Source: Bacillota bacterium (GTDB lineage Bacteria > Bacillota > Clostridia > Acetivibrionales > DSM-2933). From it: a stretch of DNA of 7,251 nucleotides. Made by a program: the position numbers and the translations under genes. The notes below the pieces were generated by a model. That model worked only from the letters and a program-made list of their open reading frames with translations. It was not told where the DNA came from and did not search any database. Below are positions 5,101-7,251 of the stretch, in pieces. Position 1 is the first letter of the stretch, and the number at the start of each line of letters is the position of its first letter. The stretch is taken from positions 1 to 7,251 of the forward strand of contig JAEZNF010000033.1 in assembly GCA_023441845.1 (NCBI GenBank). Direction: 5' to 3'.

Positions 5101-6459
5101 TTGGTTGAAAGAAATAGTGTATATATATTGGATATAAGCGGAATGAACCATGATGGACAGGGTGTCGGCAGGATAGATAATTTCACCGTATTTGTTGATG
5201 GTGCTGTCCCTGGTGAGAAGGTTGAGGTCAGGCTTACTACTGTTAAAAAAACATATGCTGTCGGTGAGCTTGCAAGGATAATTAGTGCTTCGCCTAAAAG
5301 AGTGAGTCCGGCGTGCGCTGCCTTTCCCAAATGCGGAGGATGCAGTTTACAGCATATGAGTTATGATGCTCAGTTGGAGTTTAAAACCGGACTGGTAAAA
5401 GACAGCATAAAGAGGATAGGAAAGCTTGACGATGTGATAATACACGATACCATTGGTATGGAGAACACGCTTTACTACCGCAATAAGGCCCAATACCCCG
5501 TAGGTTTGTGTGAAACCGGGCAGGAGGTATTGGGGTTTTACGCCAAATACTCACACCGGATAGTTGAATGCGAGTCGTGTCTTATTCAGGATGAGACAAG
5601 CGGCAAAGTCAGAAGTATCTTAAAAGATTTTATCCGGGAAAATAAGGTGTCCGTATATAATGAGACAACAGGGACAGGCCTTTTAAGGCACCTGATGACA
5701 CGGACAGGTTTTAAAACCGGCGAAGTAATGGTTGTCCTCGTTATAAACGGTAAGGACCTTCCGCATAAGCAGAAATTGATAGATACACTGGTCGCGGAAG
5801 TACCGCAAATAAAAAGCATAATGCTTAATATCAATCAAAAAACCACGAACATAATTTTAGGTGAGAAAAATATTAAGCTGTTTGGGAAGGACCACATTAC
5901 CGACTACATAGGCAAGCATAAGTTTTTTATATCACCACTGTCATTTTTTCAGGTTAACCCTGTTCAGACGGAAGTCTTGTACAATAAAGCCATTGAATAT
6001 GCCGGACTTTCGGGTAAGGAGACTGTCTTTGACCTCTACTGCGGCATAGGGACCATTTCTCTGTTTTTGTCCGAGAGGGCTAAAATGGTTTATGGGGTAG
6101 AGGTGGTGGAGGATGCAATAAGTGATGCAAAGAAAAACGCAGAATTAAACGGAATTTATAATATAGATTTTATGGTTGGAGAAGCCGAAAAGGTAGTGCC
6201 GCAGATATACAAAATGGGGGTTAAGGCCGATGTTGTGGTTGTTGATCCCCCCAGGAAGGGCTGCGACGAGAAATTACTTGAGACTCTGGTCAGCATGCAG
6301 CCCGAGAGGATTGTATATGTATCATGCAAACCTTCGACACTTGCAAGGGACCTTAGCTACTTGTCGGAGAGGGGCTATAAGGCCATTGAGGTACAGCCGG
6401 TGGATATGTTTCCGCATACGGCACACGTGGAGACGGTAACAGTGCTATATCGGCGGTAG
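5101..6459 (+). CDS. rlmD: 23S rRNA (uracil-5-)-methyltransferase, RlmD/RlmCD type
   Basis: SAM-dependent enzyme that makes 5-methyluridine in 23S rRNA (U1939 in E. coli numbering; the Bacillus homologue RlmCD also modifies U747). The 452 residues begin with a TRAM RNA-binding domain (~1-60, GMNHDGQGVGRID, FVDGAVPGEKVEVRL). The four Fe-S cluster cysteines follow as C72-x5-C78-x2-C81 (CAAFPKCGGC) and C160. The methyltransferase domain has the SAM loop DLYCGIGTISLF at 311-322, VDPPRKGCD at 381-389, catalytic C409 in YVSCKPSTLARDL, and E443 in TAHVETV as the general base, all intact. The start is TTG at 5101, preceded by AGGAAAGGA at 5081-5089; a TAG directly upstream in frame excludes a longer form, and the ATG at 5090 is in another frame. 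It is monocistronic, divergent from the M23 gene and convergent with the toxin-immunity genes. Confidence 0.95.
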   Translation: MVERNSVYILDISGMNHDGQGVGRIDNFTVFVDGAVPGEKVEVRLTTVKKTYAVGELARIISASPKRVSPACAAFPKCGGCSLQHMSYDAQLEFKTGLVKDSIKRIGKLDDVIIHDTIGMENTLYYRNKAQYPVGLCETGQEVLGFYAKYSHRIVECESCLIQDETSGKVRSILKDFIRENKVSVYNETTGTGLLRHLMTRTGFKTGEVMVVLVINGKDLPHKQKLIDTLVAEVPQIKSIMLNINQKTTNIILGEKNIKLFGKDHITDYIGKHKFFISPLSFFQVNPVQTEVLYNKAIEYAGLSGKETVFDLYCGIGTISLFLSERAKMVYGVEVVEDAISDAKKNAELNGIYNIDFMVGEAEKVVPQIYKMGVKADVVVVDPPRKGCDEKLLETLVSMQPERIVYVSCKPSTLARDLSYLSERGYKAIEVQPVDMFPHTAHVETVTVLYRR

Positions 6460-6604
6460 GGGTTGGTATGACTGGGGTTTGGGGTTTCTGAAAATGAAAC
6501 GGAGTAGAGTGATTTCTATTATTTCAATTTTGCCAGCATAGAAGGTGTTCGATATTCAGGTAGTTCCACAAGCTCGATAGGAATTTACTATTTACTAAGA
6601 ATAA

Positions 6605-6639
6605 CAGGGCTTAATTGATGTTATCTTTATTAAGCCCTG
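6605..6639. terminator. Hairpin between convergent rlmD and immunity gene
   Basis: CAGGGCTTAAT (6605-6615) and ATTAAGCCCTG (6629-6639) form a perfect 11-bp stem with a 13-base loop. It lies midway between the two convergent stop codons, where a shared terminator is expected. T-richness is modest on both sides, so it may act with Rho or be inefficient. The rest of the 6460-6687 spacer holds only short open fragments. Confidence 0.6.
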
Positions 6640-6687
6640 AACTGTTTCATAATTAAATATCTCTTACAAACTATAGACTATCGCCAA

Positions 6688-7104
6688 TTAGTATAATGCT
6701 TCTAAAAATTCCCTAAATGAATTTGAGACTTTTTCAATTTTATTGGTTTCGTGGTTCCAGTATACTACAGTTATATCTTTCTCATTGAAGCATAAACAAA
6801 GGTAATTCCCAAAAGGATCTTCACCAAAAGGAAATAATTCGCTTTGCAATCCATTACTTCTCAAAATTTCTAAGGTGTTAAAAACATTCGTATCTTCTTC
6901 CTCGTTAAACGAAATTAAATTGCAAAATACATGCTCATTACCTGTGCTTGTTTGAAATTTTCTTTTATTTGGACTTGCTTCATTGAATTTGATTATGCAT
7001 TCGCAAAATTCAACAGGCAATTCTTTATCTAATATTTTTTCCATTTTTTTAATTGCAGAATCATCTTCTAAAGGATATGCTAGTTCCCATTCTAATTCGC
7101 TCAT
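6688..7104 (-). CDS. SMI1/KNR4 family immunity protein
   Basis: Cytoplasmic protein of the SMI1/KNR4 (SUKH) superfamily, whose bacterial members mostly bind and neutralise the nuclease domain of a cognate polymorphic toxin. The 138 residues fit a single domain. Visible signatures are the N-terminal helix around ELPVEFCECIIKFNEASP (29-46), the hallmark FPFGEDPFGNYLCL (91-104), the strand VVYWNHE (113-119) and the C-terminal helix SFREFLEAL (129-137). The start is ATG at 7104 with a perfect AGGAGG five bases upstream. That Shine-Dalgarno overlaps the stop codon of the upstream nuclease gene, so translation is probably coupled to it. The sequence is richer in A and T than the housekeeping genes here, in keeping with an accessory gene. 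It is probably transcribed from a promoter in front of the toxin, outside the window. The family is clear; neutralising this toxin is inferred from position. Confidence 0.9.
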   Translation of the reverse strand: MSELEWELAYPLEDDSAIKKMEKILDKELPVEFCECIIKFNEASPNKRKFQTSTGNEHVFCNLISFNEEEDTNVFNTLEILRSNGLQSELFPFGEDPFGNYLCLCFNEKDITVVYWNHETNKIEKVSNSFREFLEALY

Positions 7105-7113
7105 ATTTTCCTC

Positions 7114-7251
7114 CTATCGGTTGGCTGAGCCGCCTCCCCAAATATTTTTTCCTCCAAAATGGCCCGAATTTTGATGAATTCTAGTTGGTACTAACTCCAT
7201 TTTACCACGTTCTGTAGAATGATGCCATGTAAAACCCGAAGGCTTTTTACC
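7114..7251 (-). CDS. C-terminal end of a polymorphic toxin, WHH nuclease domain (5' part outside the window)
   Basis: A frame open from the right edge gives the last 45 residues of a larger protein, ending in TAG at 7116-7114. It reads SGFTWHHSTERGKMELVPTR, then IHQNSGHFGG and WGGGSANR. The pattern T-W-H-H, G-x-M-x-L-V-P, H-x4-H-x-G-G is that of the WHH nuclease family of the HNH/Endonuclease VII superfamily, found at the C-terminus of secreted or contact-delivered bacterial toxins such as Bacillus YobL-like LXG proteins. The histidines at fragment residues 10, 11, 26 and 31 are the likely metal-binding and catalytic set, so the domain looks active. Only nine bases separate the stop from the SMI1/KNR4 gene, the classical toxin-immunity order. 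The delivery domain (LXG, RHS, WXG or other) cannot be seen. Confidence 0.85.
   Translation of the reverse strand, partial: GKKPSGFTWHHSTERGKMELVPTRIHQNSGHFGGKNIWGGGSANR

Noticed and set aside
4879..5330. Two minus-strand frames of 90 and 96 codons over the rlmD 5' end
   Set aside because: They overlap the rlmD TRAM domain and its promoter region, have no Shine-Dalgarno and no protein family resemblance.
6230..6439. 69-codon plus-strand frame inside rlmD
   Set aside because: It overlaps the catalytic part of rlmD in another frame; the Arg/Cys-rich product is typical of an out-of-frame translation.
6491..6540. 15-codon frame MKRSRVISIISILPA after rlmD
   Set aside because: No Shine-Dalgarno precedes the ATG, it is very short, and nothing else supports translation.
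1..7251. CRISPR array, tRNA or rRNA genes, replication origin, prophage attachment site
   Set aside because: No regularly spaced repeats, cloverleaf-type sequence, rRNA motif or DnaA-box cluster was seen on either strand by reading.

Overview
The window looks like chromosomal DNA from a low-GC Firmicute of the class Clostridia. The basis is AT-rich intergenic DNA, strong AGGAGG-type ribosome binding sites, GTG/TTG start use, a DisA with helix-hairpin-helix tail, a KMSKS-type (TyrZ-like) tyrosyl-tRNA synthetase, and a bactofilin next to a membrane-anchored M23 peptidase. A cellulolytic-clostridium relative (Acetivibrio/Ruminiclostridium type) is my impression only; nothing here proves the genus.

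Layout, left to right. (1) Positions 2-757, plus strand: the 3' two thirds of disA (c-di-AMP synthase and DNA-scanning protein), entering from outside the window. (2) Positions 758-993: a possible disA terminator, an extended -10 promoter and two hairpins leading into tyrS. No T-box is visible. (3) Positions 994-2217: complete tyrS. (4) Positions 2218-3373: about 1.15 kb with no convincing gene. It holds a perfect 21-bp-stem terminator, a second terminator of the same GCCGG family, a decayed third copy, a pair of AT-rich direct repeats and a degraded reading frame. (5) Positions 3374-4748, minus strand: a two-gene unit, a membrane-anchored M23 peptidoglycan endopeptidase followed by a bactofilin, a cell-envelope or cell-shape pair. 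(6) Positions 4749-5100: a divergent intergenic region with a TTGACA promoter for rlmD and a hydrophobic 35-codon reading frame of uncertain reality. (7) Positions 5101-6459: complete rlmD-type 23S rRNA m5U methyltransferase with Fe-S cysteines. (8) Positions 6460-6687: a spacer with an 11-bp perfect hairpin between convergent genes. (9) Positions 6688-7251, minus strand: an SMI1/KNR4 immunity protein gene directly downstream of the 3' end of a gene encoding a WHH-type (HNH/Endonuclease VII superfamily) nuclease domain. This is a polymorphic toxin-immunity module cut off by the right edge of the window.

The left and middle parts are housekeeping genes: genome integrity and c-di-AMP, tRNA charging, envelope morphogenesis, rRNA modification. 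The right end is accessory: the toxin tail and its immunity gene are nine bases apart, and the toxin stop codon lies inside the immunity gene's Shine-Dalgarno. The most notable items are this toxin-immunity pair, the bactofilin-M23 pair, the structured tyrS leader without a T-box, and the long gene-free stretch with repeated palindromes.
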